A stretch of DNA of 64,000 nucleotides. It comes from Subtercola boreus (GTDB taxonomy: Bacteria > Actinomycetota > Actinomycetes > Actinomycetales > Microbacteriaceae). Position numbers and translations under genes: made by a program. The stretch is from assembly GCF_003399645.1 (NCBI RefSeq), contig NZ_NBXD01000019.1, positions 112,123 through 176,122 on the forward strand, read 5' to 3'. Shown piece by piece: positions 35,199 to 45,575 of this stretch. How positions within the stretch are numbered: the stretch's first letter is position 1; each line of letters begins with the position of its first letter. The notes under the pieces are model-generated. The model was not told the origin of the DNA. It searched no databases and saw nothing but the letters and a program-made list of their open reading frames with translations.

Positions 35199-36308
35199 TC
35201 AGCTCTCGATCTTGCGCTTGCGCCACCGGATGCCCGCGGAGATGAACCCGTCGAGGTCGCCGTCGAAGACATTGCTGGGGTTGTTGACCTCGTAGTCGGT
35301 GCGCAGGTCTTTGACCATCTGGTAGGGCGCCAGCACATAGCTGCGCATCTGGTCGCCCCAGCTCGCCGTGATGGTGCCGGCCAGCTCCTTCTTCTTGGCG
35401 TTCTCCTCCTCGCGCTGCGCGAGAAGCAGCCGCGACTGCAGCACGCGCATGGCGGCCGCCCGGTTCTGGATCTGGCTCTTCTCGTTCTGGCAGCTGACGA
35501 CGATGCCCGTGGGGAGATGGGTGATGCGCACCGCCGAGTCCGTCGTGTTCACCGACTGCCCACCGGGACCGCTCGAGCGGAACACGTCGACGCGGATGTC
35601 GTTCTCCGGCACCTCCACGACGTCGGTCGTCTCGATGAGCGGCACGACCTCGACCGCCGCGAAGCTCGTCTGGCGCTTGCCCGCCGAGTTGAACGGGCTC
35701 ATGCGCACGAGTCGGTGCGTTCCGGCTTCGACCGAGAGCGTTCCGAAAGCGTAGGGCGAGTCGATCTCGATGGTGGCGCTCTTGATGCCCGCCTCTTCCG
35801 CGTAGCTCGTGTCGAGCACGGTCGACTTGTGGCCGTGCTGCTCGGCCCAGCGCAGGTACATGCGCATCAGCATCTCGGCGAAGTCCGACGCGTCGACGCC
35901 GCCCGCTCCGGCGCGGATGGTGACCACGGCGGGCCGGGGGTCGTACTCCCCGTTCAACAGGGTCTGCACCTCGAGCTCGCCGAGCAGCTTCTGCAGGCTG
36001 ACGAGCTCGGCCTGCGCCTCGGTCACGGCCTCCTCGTCGGACTCGTCGTTGGCGAGTTCGACCATCACCTCGAGGTCGTCGAGCCGCGAGTCGATGCTGA
36101 TGATCTTCGCGAGCTCGGCCTGGCGGTGAGACAGGGCGCTCGTCACCTTCTGGGCCTGCTCGGTGTCGTTCCAGAGGTCGGGCACGCCGGCCTGCTCGCT
36201 GAGCTCGACGATCTGGGCCCGCAGGCCCTCCACGTCGACCACCGACTGGATGTCGCCGAACGTGGAACGGAGGGCGCTGATCTGCTCAGAGAGGTCGAGT
36301 TCTAACAC
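35199..36308 (-). CDS. prfB: Peptide chain release factor 2
   Basis: 369 residues, GTG start. The RF2 stop-codon-reading tripeptide SPF is in [15 protein letters not shown] (about 200-215) and the catalytic loop is [12 protein letters not shown] (about 243-254), the Gln being the methylation target. It reads UAA and UGA and triggers peptide release. The frame is continuous from the GTG: the programmed +1 frameshift near codon 25 used in enterobacteria is absent, as usual in actinobacteria. First gene of the prfB-ftsE-ftsX-smpB block. Confidence 0.96.
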   Translation of the reverse strand: MLELDLSEQISALRSTFGDIQSVVDVEGLRAQIVELSEQAGVPDLWNDTEQAQKVTSALSHRQAELAKIISIDSRLDDLEVMVELANDESDEEAVTEAQAELVSLQKLLGELEVQTLLNGEYDPRPAVVTIRAGAGGVDASDFAEMLMRMYLRWAEQHGHKSTVLDTSYAEEAGIKSATIEIDSPYAFGTLSVEAGTHRLVRMSPFNSAGKRQTSFAAVEVVPLIETTDVVEVPENDIRVDVFRSSGPGGQSVNTTDSAVRITHLPTGIVVSCQNEKSQIQNRAAAMRVLQSRLLLAQREEENAKKKELAGTITASWGDQMRSYVLAPYQMVKDLRTDYEVNNPSNVFDGDLDGFISAGIRWRKRKIES

Positions 36309-36377
36309 GATCCCCCAGCCTACCCGCTCCGTCTGGCGGCGGGCCGGGCGCTCCTCCGGTCGTAAACTGGTTGCCTG

Positions 36378-37700
36378 ATGACAACTTCTGGGCCTGCGGT
36401 CGAATTTCGGATCCGGTCGGTCGCAGCATCCGCTCTGCTGCCTGCCCTGCTCTTCGCGATCGGCGAAGGGGCGATCATCCCGATCATTCCGGCCATTGCG
36501 AGCAACCTCGGGGCGACCCTCGCGGTCGCCGGGTTCATCGCGGGTATGACGATGATCGGGGAGCTCATCGGAGACATTCCGAGCGGCTGGGTCGTGAGCC
36601 GCATCGGCGAGCGTCGGTCGATGATCTGGGCCGCCGGGCTGTCGATCGTGTCGGTCATCCTGAGCCTGGTCGCACCGAACGCACTCGTGTTCGGAGTCGG
36701 CATCTTTCTGCTCGGCCTGTCGGCGGCCATCTTCGCGCTCGCCCGGCACGCCTTCATGACGACCTACGTGCCCGTTCAGTTCCGGGCCCGCGCGCTGTCG
36801 ACGCTCGGCGGAACGTTCCGGGCGGGCTGGTTCATCGGCCCGTTCCTCGGGGCAGGGCTGATCGCGCTCACGGGTACGTCGATGTCGGTGTTCTGGGTGA
36901 TGGGGCTCTGCGCGGTGGCGATCATCGTGCTGCTGCTGGTCGTCGACGACCCGACGGAGAAGCTGGCGGCGGGGAAGCTGGCCGCGGGGAAGCTGGCGAG
37001 AGCGGATGCCGGCGAGCCGTCGCACCCGGCCCCCACGGCCGGCGAGAGCGAACTCGCCGAAGAGGCGCAGGGCCTGTTCGCGACCATCTGGTCGTTCCGG
37101 GCCGTGCTGACCCGACTGGGGCTCGGCGTGGCGATCGTCAGCGCCCTGCGTGCGAGCCGCACCGTGGTGCTGCCGCTCTGGGCGGTGAGCCTGGGCCTGC
37201 CCGAGAGCAACACCGCGCTGATCATCGGGCTGGGGGCCGCCCTCGACTTCGCTCTGTTCTACTCCAGTGGCCAGATCATGGACCGTTTCGGCCGACTGTG
37301 GAGCGCACTGCCCTCGATGATCGGCATGGGAGTGTGCCTGGTCATCCTGTCATTCACCCACGACTTCGCGCAGGCGGTCGGCTGGTTCATCGTGCTCACG
37401 GTGCTGCTGGGGGTCTCGAACGGCGTGAGCAGCGGCATCGTCATGACACTCGGCGCCGACCTCGCGCCCAAGAGCTCCCCCGCTCCGTTCCTCGGGGCGT
37501 TCCGGTTCACCAGCGACCTGGGCTCGGCGGCCGCACCGGTTCTCATTTCGGCGATCGTCGTGGTGGCCGGCCTCCCCGTCGCGGTCTTCGCCATCGGCGC
37601 GATCGGGTTCGCCGGGGCCGGCGTGATGCTCCGCTACGTGCCCCGCTATGTACCGCGGAGCCCTGCTCACAAATCGCTGGGATTCAAACCGGGCGCGTGA
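36378..37700 (+). CDS. MFS transporter
   Basis: 440 residues, twelve helices in two halves. The loop between helices 2 and 3 reads [18 protein letters not shown], matching the MFS GxxxDRxGRR motif loosely, and the symmetric loop in the second half is [15 protein letters not shown]. The central cytoplasmic loop (about 190-225) holds the tandem [13 protein letters not shown]. The gene lies divergent from prfB with 69 bp between; a TAAACT -10-like hexamer is 9 nt before the ATG. Substrate unknown; sugar or drug exporters of the YfcJ-like group are possible. Confidence 0.86.
   Translation: MTTSGPAVEFRIRSVAASALLPALLFAIGEGAIIPIIPAIASNLGATLAVAGFIAGMTMIGELIGDIPSGWVVSRIGERRSMIWAAGLSIVSVILSLVAPNALVFGVGIFLLGLSAAIFALARHAFMTTYVPVQFRARALSTLGGTFRAGWFIGPFLGAGLIALTGTSMSVFWVMGLCAVAIIVLLLVVDDPTEKLAAGKLAAGKLARADAGEPSHPAPTAGESELAEEAQGLFATIWSFRAVLTRLGLGVAIVSALRASRTVVLPLWAVSLGLPESNTALIIGLGAALDFALFYSSGQIMDRFGRLWSALPSMIGMGVCLVILSFTHDFAQAVGWFIVLTVLLGVSNGVSSGIVMTLGADLAPKSSPAPFLGAFRFTSDLGSAAAPVLISAIVVVAGLPVAVFAIGAIGFAGAGVMLRYVPRYVPRSPAHKSLGFKPGA
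36960..36998 (+). repeat. In-frame 15-bp tandem repeats in the MFS central loop
   Basis: Units AAGCTGGCGGCGGGG (36960) and AAGCTGGCCGCGGGG (36975) and a partial third unit (36990) encode KLAAG. It is the same repeat size class as in the LuxR-type and HtrA genes. Confidence 0.8.
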
Positions 37701-37730
37701 TACCCACCCATTACACTGGGGGTGTTCTTC

Positions 37731-37812
37731 GCGGGAGTGGTGAAATTGGTATACACGCAGGTTTTAGGTACCTGTGCTTTCGAGCGTGAGGGTTCAAGTC
37801 CCTTCTCCCGCA
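37731..37812 (+). tRNA. tRNA-Leu (UAG anticodon)
   Basis: 82 nt. Acceptor GCGGGAG (37731-37737) pairs with CTCCCGC (37805-37811), discriminator A. Anticodon arm CAGGT-TTTAGGT-ACCTG gives anticodon TAG, reading CUA and probably other CUN codons. A long variable arm is present, as for Leu, and the T-arm is GAGGGTTCAAGTCCCTT. The genomic 3' end is A-CG, so CCA is added after transcription. Confidence 0.97.
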
Positions 37813-37872
37813 CGCGAGAGCCGATTCTTCCGGCCGGCCGCTTGAGAAACACGACGACTGGAGTCTCCACCC

Positions 37873-38769
37873 ATGCACGCAGCGCTCATCTCCGCGGCCG
37901 TCCAGGCCGCGCCGGTGCACACCGCCCTCATCCCCTTCCTCGACCCGACGAACCTGATCAACGCGTTCGGTCCGTTCGCGCTGCTCGGCATCTGCTTCAT
38001 CGTCTTCGCCGAGACCGGGCTGCTGGTCGGGTTCATCCTGCCGGGCGACACGCTGCTGTTCTTCACAGGCCTGCTCACCTACTCGGGAATGAACGGTGCG
38101 GGCATCCAGGTCCCCATCTGGCTCGTGGCCCCGGCCATCGCGCTGGCCGCGTTCATCGGCGGTGAATGCGGCTACCTGATCGGCCGGAAGGCCGGCCCGC
38201 GCATCTTCGAACGCAAGGAGTCGGGCTTCTTCAGCATCAGGAACGTCGAGCGCACGAACGCCTTCTTCGAACGCTTCGGGGGGTTCGCCGTCGTGATCGC
38301 GCGCTTCGTGCCCGTCGTTCGCACCTTCGCCCCGGTCGCCGCGGGCGTCGGCAAGATGGATGCGCGCAAGTACAGCTTCTACAACGCCATCGGCGCGATC
38401 ATCTGGGGCGGCGGCTTCACCCTGCTGGGCTTCTTCCTCGGCCAGATTCCCGTGGTGGCCGACTTCACCGCGAAGTACATCGACGTGGTACTGCTCGCGG
38501 TGGTCGTGCTGACCCTCGTACCGACGATCTTCCACACCATCCAGTCGACCCGCAAGGCGCGGAAGGCCGCGAACGCCGGTGCTGCCTCGGGTGCGGGTAC
38601 CGCCTCGAACGCCGGTACCGCCTCGAACGCCGCTACCGCCTCGAACGCCGCTACTGCGTCAGGTGCCGACATCGATGCCGAGACCGTCGAGGCGACCGGC
38701 GCAGCCGAGAAGCTGCTGCTCGATCCGTCGGCCTTCACGCAGCACCCGCGTAAACGCGACGCGACCTGA
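37873..38769 (+). CDS. DedA/SNARE-associated family membrane protein
   Basis: 298 residues. The DedA motifs FAETGLLVGFILPGDTLLFFTG (about 52-73) and IARFVPVVRTFAPVAAGVGKM (about 142-162) are clear, followed by a helix and the amphipathic FYNAIGAIIWGGGFTLLGF. The family scrambles or flips phospholipids or undecaprenyl phosphate across the membrane. The last 75 residues are a low-complexity Ala/Ser/Thr tail with tandem ASNAGT/ASNAAT repeats. The tRNA-Leu lies 60 nt upstream and is probably a separate unit. Confidence 0.88.
   Translation: MHAALISAAVQAAPVHTALIPFLDPTNLINAFGPFALLGICFIVFAETGLLVGFILPGDTLLFFTGLLTYSGMNGAGIQVPIWLVAPAIALAAFIGGECGYLIGRKAGPRIFERKESGFFSIRNVERTNAFFERFGGFAVVIARFVPVVRTFAPVAAGVGKMDARKYSFYNAIGAIIWGGGFTLLGFFLGQIPVVADFTAKYIDVVLLAVVVLTLVPTIFHTIQSTRKARKAANAGAASGAGTASNAGTASNAATASNAATASGADIDAETVEATGAAEKLLLDPSAFTQHPRKRDAT
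38602..38655 (+). repeat. Three 18-bp tandem repeats in the DedA gene tail
   Basis: Units at 38602, 38620 and 38638, all GCCTCGAACGCCG followed by GTACC, CTACC or CTACT, encode ASNA(G/A)T. In-frame, in an unstructured tail. Confidence 0.85.
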
Positions 38770-38820
38770 TCCGCCGCTAGCGCCGCACGCGCGGCTGCCG
38801 CCGCGCGACGTCCGCTATGG

Positions 38821-39768
38821 TCAGCGGTGTTGTTCGTGCTCGTGGCCGGCGTGCTCGGCCGGCTCGAGCTGGAAGGTGGAGTGCTCGACGTCGAAGTGGG
38901 CCGTCAGGCACTCCGACAACCGGTCGAGCAGCTCCCCCGTCGAGCCCTCGGCGAAGACGCGCGGCTCGACCACCACGTGCGCGGAGAACACGGGTTCGCC
39001 CGAGGTGATCGCCCAGACGTGCACGTCGTGAACTTCGAGCACCCCGGGAGTCTCGATGATGTGGCGCCGGATCTGCTGAACGTCGGTCTCGCGCGGGGTT
39101 GACTGGATGAGCACCGCCACGACGTCTCGAAGCAGCACGAAGGCCCGCGGCACGATCATCACGGCGATGGCCAGCGACGCGAGGGCGTCGGCCGTGACGA
39201 AGCCCGTCGTGATGATCACGATGCCAGCGACGATGACCGCGACCGATCCGAGAGTGTCGCCGAACACCTCGAGGTAGGCCCCACGCATGTTGAACGACGC
39301 ACGATCGCCGCCCCGCAGCACCAGCAGCGCAGCGACATTCGCGACCAGCCCGATCGAGGCGATGATGAGCATCGGTAGGCCCTGTACATGGTCGGCCTCA
39401 GGTGAGAGGAGACGCCGCACACCCTCGAAGCCGACGAACGCGGCGACGACCAGCAGAATCAGTCCATTGGCAAGCGCTGCCAGCACCTCTGCACGCTGGA
39501 AACCGAACGTGTGCCGGTCGGAAGCCGGTCGCAGAGCGATGATCGAGGCCACCAGCGCGATGACCAGGCCGAAGAGGTCGGAGAGCATGTGGCCGGCGTC
39601 GGCGAGCAGGGCCAGCGAACCGCTGAGGGCCGCACCTGCGACCTCGACGACCAGCACCGCGGTGACGATGCCGATGGCGATGAGCAGCCGCGTGCGGTTC
39701 GTCGACCCGTTCGCGTGACTGTGTCCCTCGCTGTGGCCCTCGCTGTGTGCCTCGCTGTGTGCGCTCAT
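38821..39768 (-). CDS. Cation diffusion facilitator (CzcD-like zinc/metal efflux)
   Basis: 315 residues. His-rich N-terminus (HSEAHSEGHSEGHSHANG), six helices, the metal site in LLADAGHMLSDLFGL (helix 2) and an Ala/Asp counterpart TADALASLAI in helix 5, and a C-terminal cytoplasmic domain (about 220-315) with HDVHVWAITSGEPVFSAHVVVE. It ends in a His-rich EHAGHEHEQHR. It exports zinc, cobalt or cadmium by proton antiport. Convergent with dedA. Confidence 0.9.
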   Translation of the reverse strand: MSAHSEAHSEGHSEGHSHANGSTNRTRLLIAIGIVTAVLVVEVAGAALSGSLALLADAGHMLSDLFGLVIALVASIIALRPASDRHTFGFQRAEVLAALANGLILLVVAAFVGFEGVRRLLSPEADHVQGLPMLIIASIGLVANVAALLVLRGGDRASFNMRGAYLEVFGDTLGSVAVIVAGIVIITTGFVTADALASLAIAVMIVPRAFVLLRDVVAVLIQSTPRETDVQQIRRHIIETPGVLEVHDVHVWAITSGEPVFSAHVVVEPRVFAEGSTGELLDRLSECLTAHFDVEHSTFQLEPAEHAGHEHEQHR

Positions 39769-39825
39769 CGCTTACAGGATAGGCAGCCCTCCTGCCAGAA
39801 ACCACCCGCCCGGGCCTGTTCCCGT

Positions 39826-40482
39826 CTAGATAGGAATGACGTTCATTCTCAAGAGTGGAATCACGTTCGAGAACGCCAGGGCCCGGTGGCTGATGGCGTT
39901 CTTCTCGTCGGGGCTGAGTTCGGCCGCGGTCACGGTGAGTCCGGCCGGAACGAACACGGGATCGTAACCGAACCCGTTTGCACCGCGCGACTCGCGGAGG
40001 AGCGAACCCCGCCAGAACCCGGCGGCCACGTCTTCGTACGGCTGGTCATCCGGAGCCGCATCCGGAGCCGCACCCGGAGTTTCAGGGCGCAGGGCCGCGG
40101 GAACCACCACCGCGATGTGGCAGACGAAGGCCGCGCCGCGCTGGTCGTCGTGGATGTCGGCGAGCTGGTCGAGGAGAAGCTCCCGGTTCGCCAGATCGCC
40201 CTTCCCGTGCCCCGCCCAGCGTGCGGAGAAGATGCCGGGCGACCCCCCGAGGATGTCGACGGTGATCCCGGAGTCATCGGCCAGCGCCGGCAGCCCCGTG
40301 TGCAGAGCCGCCGCCCGCGCCTTGATCAGCGCGTTCTCGTTGAAGGTCGTTCCGTCTTCGACCGGCTCGGGCCCGTCGTACTTCACGATGTCGAGCTCGG
40401 GCAGCCGGGCACCCAGGATCTTCTGGAACTCGTCGACCTTGTGCTGGTTGTGCGTCGCCAGCACGACGCGAACCCGGTTCAT
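39826..40482 (-). CDS. rdgB: Non-canonical purine NTP pyrophosphatase (XTP/dITPase)
   Basis: 218 residues. HAM1/RdgB motifs: [14 protein letters not shown] (about 5-18), [40 protein letters not shown] (about 70-92) and [12 protein letters not shown] (about 168-180). It removes XTP, ITP and dITP. An acid/Pro-rich insertion (about 130-150) is unusual but sits in a loop. The gene overlaps the end of rph by 4 nt (ATGA), the last step of a murI-rph-rdgB operon. Confidence 0.94.
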   Translation of the reverse strand: MNRVRVVLATHNQHKVDEFQKILGARLPELDIVKYDGPEPVEDGTTFNENALIKARAAALHTGLPALADDSGITVDILGGSPGIFSARWAGHGKGDLANRELLLDQLADIHDDQRGAAFVCHIAVVVPAALRPETPGAAPDAAPDDQPYEDVAAGFWRGSLLRESRGANGFGYDPVFVPAGLTVTAAELSPDEKNAISHRALAFSNVIPLLRMNVIPI

Positions 40483-41261
40483 GCGTCGTTGCCCGGCGTG
40501 GTGGAGGGGAGTGCGGGGGCGAGCGCCGTCTCCTGCAGGGTGGCCAGGGAGGTCGTGCCGACCAGGGCGAGGTCGAGCAGCGCGTTCAACTCGGCCCGGT
40601 CGAAGGGTGCTCCCTCGGCGGTTCCCTGCACCTCGACGAACGAGCCCCGGCCGGTCACGACCACGTTCATGTCTGTTTCGGCACGCACGTCTTCGACATA
40701 TGCCAGATCGAGCATGGGTGTTCCGTCGATGATGCCCACCGAGACGGCCGAGACGCTGTCGGTGAGCGGCTGGGCCTTCTGACCGATGAACTTCTTGCCG
40801 CGGGCCCACTCGATGGCGTCGACCATGGCCACGTAGGCGCCCGTGATGGCGGCCGTGCGTGTTCCGCCGTCGGCCTGCAGCACGTCGCAGTCGATCACGA
40901 TGGTGTTCTCGCCGAGCGCCTTCATGTCGACGACCGCACGGAGCGACCGGCCGATGAGCCGCGAGATCTCGTGGGTGCGGCCGCCGATCTTGCCCTTGAC
41001 GGCCTCCCGGTCCATGCGGCTGTTCGTCGCCCGCGGCAGCATGGCGTACTCCGCCGTGACCCAGCCCTTGCCCTTGCCCGACATCCAGCGCGGAACGCCA
41101 TTCGTGAACGAGGCCGTGCAGAGCACCCTGGTCTTGCCGAACGAGATGAGCGCAGAACCCTCGGCCTGCGCGCTCCAGCCGCGCTCGATGGTCACCTCGC
41201 GAAGGTCGGCGACCGATCGGCCGTCGGCGCGCACGAGCGGGGAGGGGGTGGTGTCGGTCAT
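40479..41261 (-). CDS. rph: Ribonuclease PH
   Basis: 260 residues. RNase PH signatures [18 protein letters not shown] (about 37-54), [15 protein letters not shown] (about 65-79), [20 protein letters not shown] (about 90-110) and [20 protein letters not shown] (about 120-140). It trims tRNA 3' ends phosphorolytically. Its start overlaps murI by 4 nt, and its stop overlaps rdgB by 4 nt. The order murI-rph-rdgB is common in Gram-positives. Confidence 0.96.
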   Translation of the reverse strand: MTDTTPSPLVRADGRSVADLREVTIERGWSAQAEGSALISFGKTRVLCTASFTNGVPRWMSGKGKGWVTAEYAMLPRATNSRMDREAVKGKIGGRTHEISRLIGRSLRAVVDMKALGENTIVIDCDVLQADGGTRTAAITGAYVAMVDAIEWARGKKFIGQKAQPLTDSVSAVSVGIIDGTPMLDLAYVEDVRAETDMNVVVTGRGSFVEVQGTAEGAPFDRAELNALLDLALVGTTSLATLQETALAPALPSTTPGNDA

Positions 41262-42154
41262 CGGTTCTCCTTGAAGCGGGGGTGGGGTTTGATGCTGTGG
41301 CGCTCGGTGGTCTGTTCGGCGAGCGCGGCCAGGGCGGCGGGGAGCACGGGAATGGTGCCGGTCTCGACCAGATCGACCGCATCGACCTGCGGACCGAGAA
41401 AACGGTGGGCGAGCCGCAGGAACTCGTCGGCACTCTCGCCCGTGGCCTCATAACGGTAGGTCGGCTCGGCCGAGCTCGTGCGCAGGATGCCCTGGCCCAC
41501 CAGTTCGCGGTAGACATCGTTCGCGGTCTCGGTGTCGCTCGACACGAGCGTGACACCGTCGCCCATGACGACACTGATCGCGCCCTTCAGGAACGGATAG
41601 TGCGTGCACCCGAGCACCAGCGTGTCGACCTTCGCCTCCCTCAGCGGGGCGAGGTAGTCGGCTGCCACAGCGAGCAGCTCGGGGCTCGACGTGTCACCGC
41701 CCTCGACGAAGTCGACGAAGCGCGGGCAGGCCACGCTCAGCAGCTCGAGGTGCGGGGCGGCGGCGAAGGCGTCGTCGTAGGCGCGCGACGTGACCGTGGC
41801 GCTCGTGCCGATCACCCCGACGCGGTTGTTGCGGGTCGCCCTGACGGCGGCACGCACGGCCGGTTGGATGACTTCGATCACCGGCACCCCATAGCGCTCC
41901 CGGGCATCCCGGAGCATGGCGGCCGACGCCGTATTGCAGGCGATGACCAGCATCTTCACACCCGCATCGACCAGATCGTCGAGCACGGCGAGAGCGAAGC
42001 GACGCACGTCGGCGAGAGGCTTGGGGCCGTAGGGCGAGTGCGCGGTGTCGCCGACGTAGAGCAGAGATTCGTTCGGCAGCTGGTCGCGAATGGACCGGGC
42101 GACGGTCAGACCACCGACCCCGGAATCGAAGATGCCAATCGGTGCGTCACTCAC
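41258..42154 (-). CDS. murI: Glutamate racemase
   Basis: 298 residues. Racemase motifs: [14 protein letters not shown] (about 9-22), [12 protein letters not shown] (about 37-48), the catalytic Cys in IACNTASAA (about 70-78) and the second Cys in [13 protein letters not shown] (about 182-194). It makes D-glutamate for peptidoglycan. Divergent from the nicotinate phosphoribosyltransferase gene with a 36-bp gap. The first gene of the murI-rph-rdgB operon. Confidence 0.95.
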   Translation of the reverse strand: MSDAPIGIFDSGVGGLTVARSIRDQLPNESLLYVGDTAHSPYGPKPLADVRRFALAVLDDLVDAGVKMLVIACNTASAAMLRDARERYGVPVIEVIQPAVRAAVRATRNNRVGVIGTSATVTSRAYDDAFAAAPHLELLSVACPRFVDFVEGGDTSSPELLAVAADYLAPLREAKVDTLVLGCTHYPFLKGAISVVMGDGVTLVSSDTETANDVYRELVGQGILRTSSAEPTYRYEATGESADEFLRLAHRFLGPQVDAVDLVETGTIPVLPAALAALAEQTTERHSIKPHPRFKENR

Positions 42155-42190
42155 AACTGACGAGCCTACCGTGGGGCTAGGCTCGTCGCT

Positions 42191-43570
42191 GTGAGCTCAT
42201 CCACCGCCCTTCTCACCGACCGGTACGAGCTGACGATGCTCGATGCGGCCCTCACCGACGCGACCGCCGACCGGCAGTGCCTCTTCGAGGTGTTCGCCCG
42301 AACGCTCCCGCACGATCGCCGGTACGGCGTCGTCGCGGGCACCGGCCGGGCACTCGAGCTGGTTCGCGACTTCCGGTTCGGCGAAGCTGAGCTCGACTGG
42401 TTGCGAACCAACGGCGTGGTGAGTGCTCGCACGCTCGACTGGCTGGCCGACTACCGGTTCACGGGAACGATCCGCGGGTACCGTGAGGGCGAGCTGTACT
42501 TCCCCGGCTCCCCCATCCTCACGGTCGAGGCGTCGTTCGCCGAGGGTGTCATCCTCGAGACCCTCATTCTCAGCGTTCTGAACTACGACTCCTCGGTCGC
42601 CGGCGCCGCAGCCCGCATGGTCTCGGCCGCAGCCGGCCGGCCGCTCGCCGAGATGGGCTCGCGCCGCACGGGCGAACGTTCGGCCGTCGCCGCCGCCCGG
42701 GCCGCGTACATCGCGGGCTTCGCGGCGACCTCCAACCTCGAGGCCGGGCGCTCCTGGGGTGTTCCGACCATGGGCACAGCAGCCCACGCCTTCACGCTGC
42801 TGCACGACACCGAAGAAGATGCGTTCCGCTCACAGGTCGAGGCGATGGGACCGGGCACCACCCTGCTCATCGACACCTACGACGTCGACCGCGCGACCGA
42901 CCTCGCCGTCGAGGTCGCGGGCCCGGCTCTCGGAGCCGTGCGGCTCGACTCCGGAGACCTCCCCGCGCTCGTCGCCTCGGTGCGCGCGCGCCTCGACGCC
43001 CTGGGCAACACCGCCACCAGGATCACCGTCACGAGCGACCTCGACGAATACACGATCGCCGCACTGGCGGCCACCCCGGTCGACTCCTACGGGGTCGGCA
43101 CCTCGGTCGTCACGGGCTCGGGGTCGGTGGCTGCGGGAATGGTGTACAAACTCGTCGCCCACCGCACCGACAGTGGCGAATGGATGTCGGTGGCCAAGCG
43201 CTCAGCGAAGAAGACGTCGATCGGCGGTCGTAAGAACGCGGTGCGACAGCTCGACGGCGACGGCCACGCGGTCGCGGAGGTGCTGTACGTCGACGCGGAT
43301 GGAGACGGGAGCGCCGGGCGCGGCGGCGCTGGCAGCGCCGGCAGCGCTGGCAGCGGCGCAGACTCCGAGTCGGGCGTGGTCTTCGGCGAACGCGACCTTC
43401 TCGTGACCCTGGTCGAGAACGGGGTGGCCGACGAGGCCTACCTCGGTGCCGCGGGCGTCGAACGGGCCCGGGCCCACCACAGGGCTGCGGTTGCCGAACT
43501 GCCGCCGGGGGCGTTCCGCCTGTCGCGCGGCGGAGAGGCGATCATACCGACCCGCTACATCACCGACTGA
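42191..43570 (+). CDS. pncB: Nicotinate phosphoribosyltransferase
   Basis: 459 residues, GTG start. Motifs: [15 protein letters not shown] (about 6-20), [16 protein letters not shown] (about 156-171), the phospho-acceptor His region [18 protein letters not shown] (about 193-210), [11 protein letters not shown], and [20 protein letters not shown]. It forms nicotinate mononucleotide from nicotinate and PRPP in NAD salvage. A Gly/Ser/Ala insert (about 375-395, [17 protein letters not shown]) interrupts a conserved strand-loop region and comes from 9-bp-like DNA repeats. Confidence 0.93.
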   Translation: MSSSTALLTDRYELTMLDAALTDATADRQCLFEVFARTLPHDRRYGVVAGTGRALELVRDFRFGEAELDWLRTNGVVSARTLDWLADYRFTGTIRGYREGELYFPGSPILTVEASFAEGVILETLILSVLNYDSSVAGAAARMVSAAAGRPLAEMGSRRTGERSAVAAARAAYIAGFAATSNLEAGRSWGVPTMGTAAHAFTLLHDTEEDAFRSQVEAMGPGTTLLIDTYDVDRATDLAVEVAGPALGAVRLDSGDLPALVASVRARLDALGNTATRITVTSDLDEYTIAALAATPVDSYGVGTSVVTGSGSVAAGMVYKLVAHRTDSGEWMSVAKRSAKKTSIGGRKNAVRQLDGDGHAVAEVLYVDADGDGSAGRGGAGSAGSAGSGADSESGVVFGERDLLVTLVENGVADEAYLGAAGVERARAHHRAAVAELPPGAFRLSRGGEAIIPTRYITD

Positions 43571-43607
43571 CGCAGCGCTCGCCCCGGGCGCCATCCCTGG
43601 GTTCTGT

Positions 43608-43919
43608 CTACTCGTCTTTGATCATCTTGTCGTAGATGTCTTTGCAGGTCGGGCAGACCGGGAACTTGTCGGGGTCGCGGCCGGGAACCCACTTCTTGCC
43701 GCAGAGGGCCTTGACCGGGGTGCCGCTCAGCGCCGACTCGAGGATCTTCTCCTTCTGCACGTAGTGCGAGAAGCGCTCATGGTCGCCGGGATCGATCTGC
43801 TCGGTGTTGAGCAGCTCTTCGAGTTCTCGTTCGAGCGTCGCGGTGCCTCCCCCGTCGGGTAGGGCACCGGGCTCGGAGATCGAGGCCCGGGGGGTGAGGG
43901 ACAGCGGCGACAGAGTCAT
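43608..43919 (-). CDS. DUF3039 domain protein
   Basis: 103 residues. The C-terminal half matches DUF3039, with ERFSHYVQKEKILESALSGTPVKALCGKKWVPGRDPDKFPVCPTCKDIYD and a likely zinc site from Cys residues at about 75, 90 and 93. The family is restricted to actinobacteria and has no known function. The first 30 residues are unconserved. It is convergent with pncB and lies 9 bp downstream of the ABC permease gene, so may be part of that transcript. Confidence 0.8.
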   Translation of the reverse strand: MTLSPLSLTPRASISEPGALPDGGGTATLERELEELLNTEQIDPGDHERFSHYVQKEKILESALSGTPVKALCGKKWVPGRDPDKFPVCPTCKDIYDKMIKDE

Positions 43920-43928
43920 GCAAAAAGT

Positions 43929-45575
43929 CTAGCCGCGAACGGAGGTGGCGAGGATCTCTGGCCCGCGGCGGTTGAAGACGGCACCGCCGGCCACACCGCC
44001 GAGCACCAGCACGGCCACGCCGACGAGCACACCCCACCAGAGCGAGCTCCAGTAGGCACTGTCTGCGGTGAGACCGTCTGCTGCCACACCGGCTGCGGCT
44101 GACCCGGCTGCGGCCGACCCGGCTGCGGCAATGCCACCCGGGGTCAGGGCGACGATCGCGAAGTAGAGGCTCGGCGACGCCAGCGCCAGGGTGCCGACGA
44201 CGATTCCGACCTGCACGAAGACCGAGGTCGAGCCGGTCGTCTGGGGCTGAGTGAACGGGCTCTCGCCGGGACGGGTTGCCGCGTAGGGAAAACGGGCGGA
44301 GAGGAGGCTGCCGAGCCCGGTCGAGACGAAGAGCAGGCAGGTACTCACGCCGAGAATCGAGGGCAACGCTGCGCTGTTGTGGGCGAAGAAGACGGTGGCG
44401 ACCGATCCGACACCGATCAGCGGCAGGCCCAGCAGCAGAACCGGGGCGATGCGACCGAATCGGTCGGCGATGCCGCGCTTGCCCGAGACGACATGCAGCC
44501 AGACGGCGGTGTTGTCGAGGGCCACATCGTTGTGCACGGCGAACCCGAGGAACAGGCACATGATCGGCAGCGGGAACAGCGCGTACTGCTGCAGGGGGAA
44601 CTGCACGACGATGAGAGGGATCGCCAGGATGATCGGCACGATCGGAATGATGACCAGCGGAACGTAGTACCGCGGGTCACGTGCCCAGTAGGTGAGGCTG
44701 CGCGCGGCGATCGAACCGGCGGGGGTCGAGGGCAGGCTGCCGAACCAGCCGAGGGCCGCGGGCTGGGCGCGAACGGCGCCGTCCCGACGCGACGAGGTCA
44801 TCATCAGGGTCACCAACGTTCGCCAGACGACCCACAGTACCGAGACCGTCACTGCGGCGATCAGGAAGCACAGGAAGGCTCCCCCGGTGTCGCCACCGGC
44901 GGCGACCGCGGGCAGGGCCCATGCTGCGCCGAGCGGGGTGAACCCGAGCATCCGCGAGACGGTGTCGCCGAGAGTGGTGTCTGCCGAGCCCCAGTTGAGG
45001 CTGAGCGCCAGGGCGTCTGCCGGGGCCACGAGCACCAGCACGAAGACCCCGACCACTCCTGCGACTTCCCGGGCCCGCCGGGTCACGAGCACGAGCGCCG
45101 AGACAGACGAGAAGATGCGACCGCAGAGAACGCAGGTGGCGACGGCGAGCAGCGCACCGACGACGGCCAGCACGGCACCGAGGGGGCTCGCCGACCACAC
45201 GAGCACCGTCGCGACGGAGAAGACCAGGGTGGCCACGACGGGCAGCGCCACGACGGAACTGACCGCGGTGGCGAGGGCGAGCTTCGGCCCGGGGATGCCG
45301 AACAGCGCGAAACGGCGGGGATCCATCGGGTCGTCGCGCTGCAGGAGCAGGGGCACCACCACGAACGCCAGCACGATGGCCGACCCTCCGATGACGATCT
45401 CGGAGCGGGCGACCACCGTGTCCAGCTGCGCGAGCCGCAACACCCTGGCGGAGACGGCGATCACCGCGACGAGAGCGGCAAGAAGACCGATCCCGACGCC
45501 GACGCGGCGAGCGGGGGTGCCGGTTGCGATGTTGGCGAGAAGCGCGAGCCTCAGTCGAGTGAGTTCAGCAACCAT
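43929..45575 (-). CDS. ABC-2-type exporter membrane subunit
   Basis: 548 residues with about twelve hydrophobic segments, no ATPase motifs. The cytoplasmic N-terminus (ELTRLRLALLANIATGTPARRVGVG) leads into helices near 30-60 and 70-100. The gene overlaps the ATPase stop by 25 bp, a strong sign of an operon and a two-component exporter. The segments GLADRFG and TRPGESPFTQPQTTGS are unremarkable. The substrate cannot be inferred. Confidence 0.8.
   Translation of the reverse strand: MVAELTRLRLALLANIATGTPARRVGVGIGLLAALVAVIAVSARVLRLAQLDTVVARSEIVIGGSAIVLAFVVVPLLLQRDDPMDPRRFALFGIPGPKLALATAVSSVVALPVVATLVFSVATVLVWSASPLGAVLAVVGALLAVATCVLCGRIFSSVSALVLVTRRAREVAGVVGVFVLVLVAPADALALSLNWGSADTTLGDTVSRMLGFTPLGAAWALPAVAAGGDTGGAFLCFLIAAVTVSVLWVVWRTLVTLMMTSSRRDGAVRAQPAALGWFGSLPSTPAGSIAARSLTYWARDPRYYVPLVIIPIVPIILAIPLIVVQFPLQQYALFPLPIMCLFLGFAVHNDVALDNTAVWLHVVSGKRGIADRFGRIAPVLLLGLPLIGVGSVATVFFAHNSAALPSILGVSTCLLFVSTGLGSLLSARFPYAATRPGESPFTQPQTTGSTSVFVQVGIVVGTLALASPSLYFAIVALTPGGIAAAGSAAAGSAAAGVAADGLTADSAYWSSLWWGVLVGVAVLVLGGVAGGAVFNRRGPEILATSVRG

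Noticed and set aside
33867..36305. 812-codon forward frame opposite ftsE and prfB
   Set aside because: Antisense shadow; the reverse-strand genes are clear.
35199..36308. Programmed frameshift in prfB
   Set aside because: The frame is continuous from the GTG; no in-frame TGA near codon 25.
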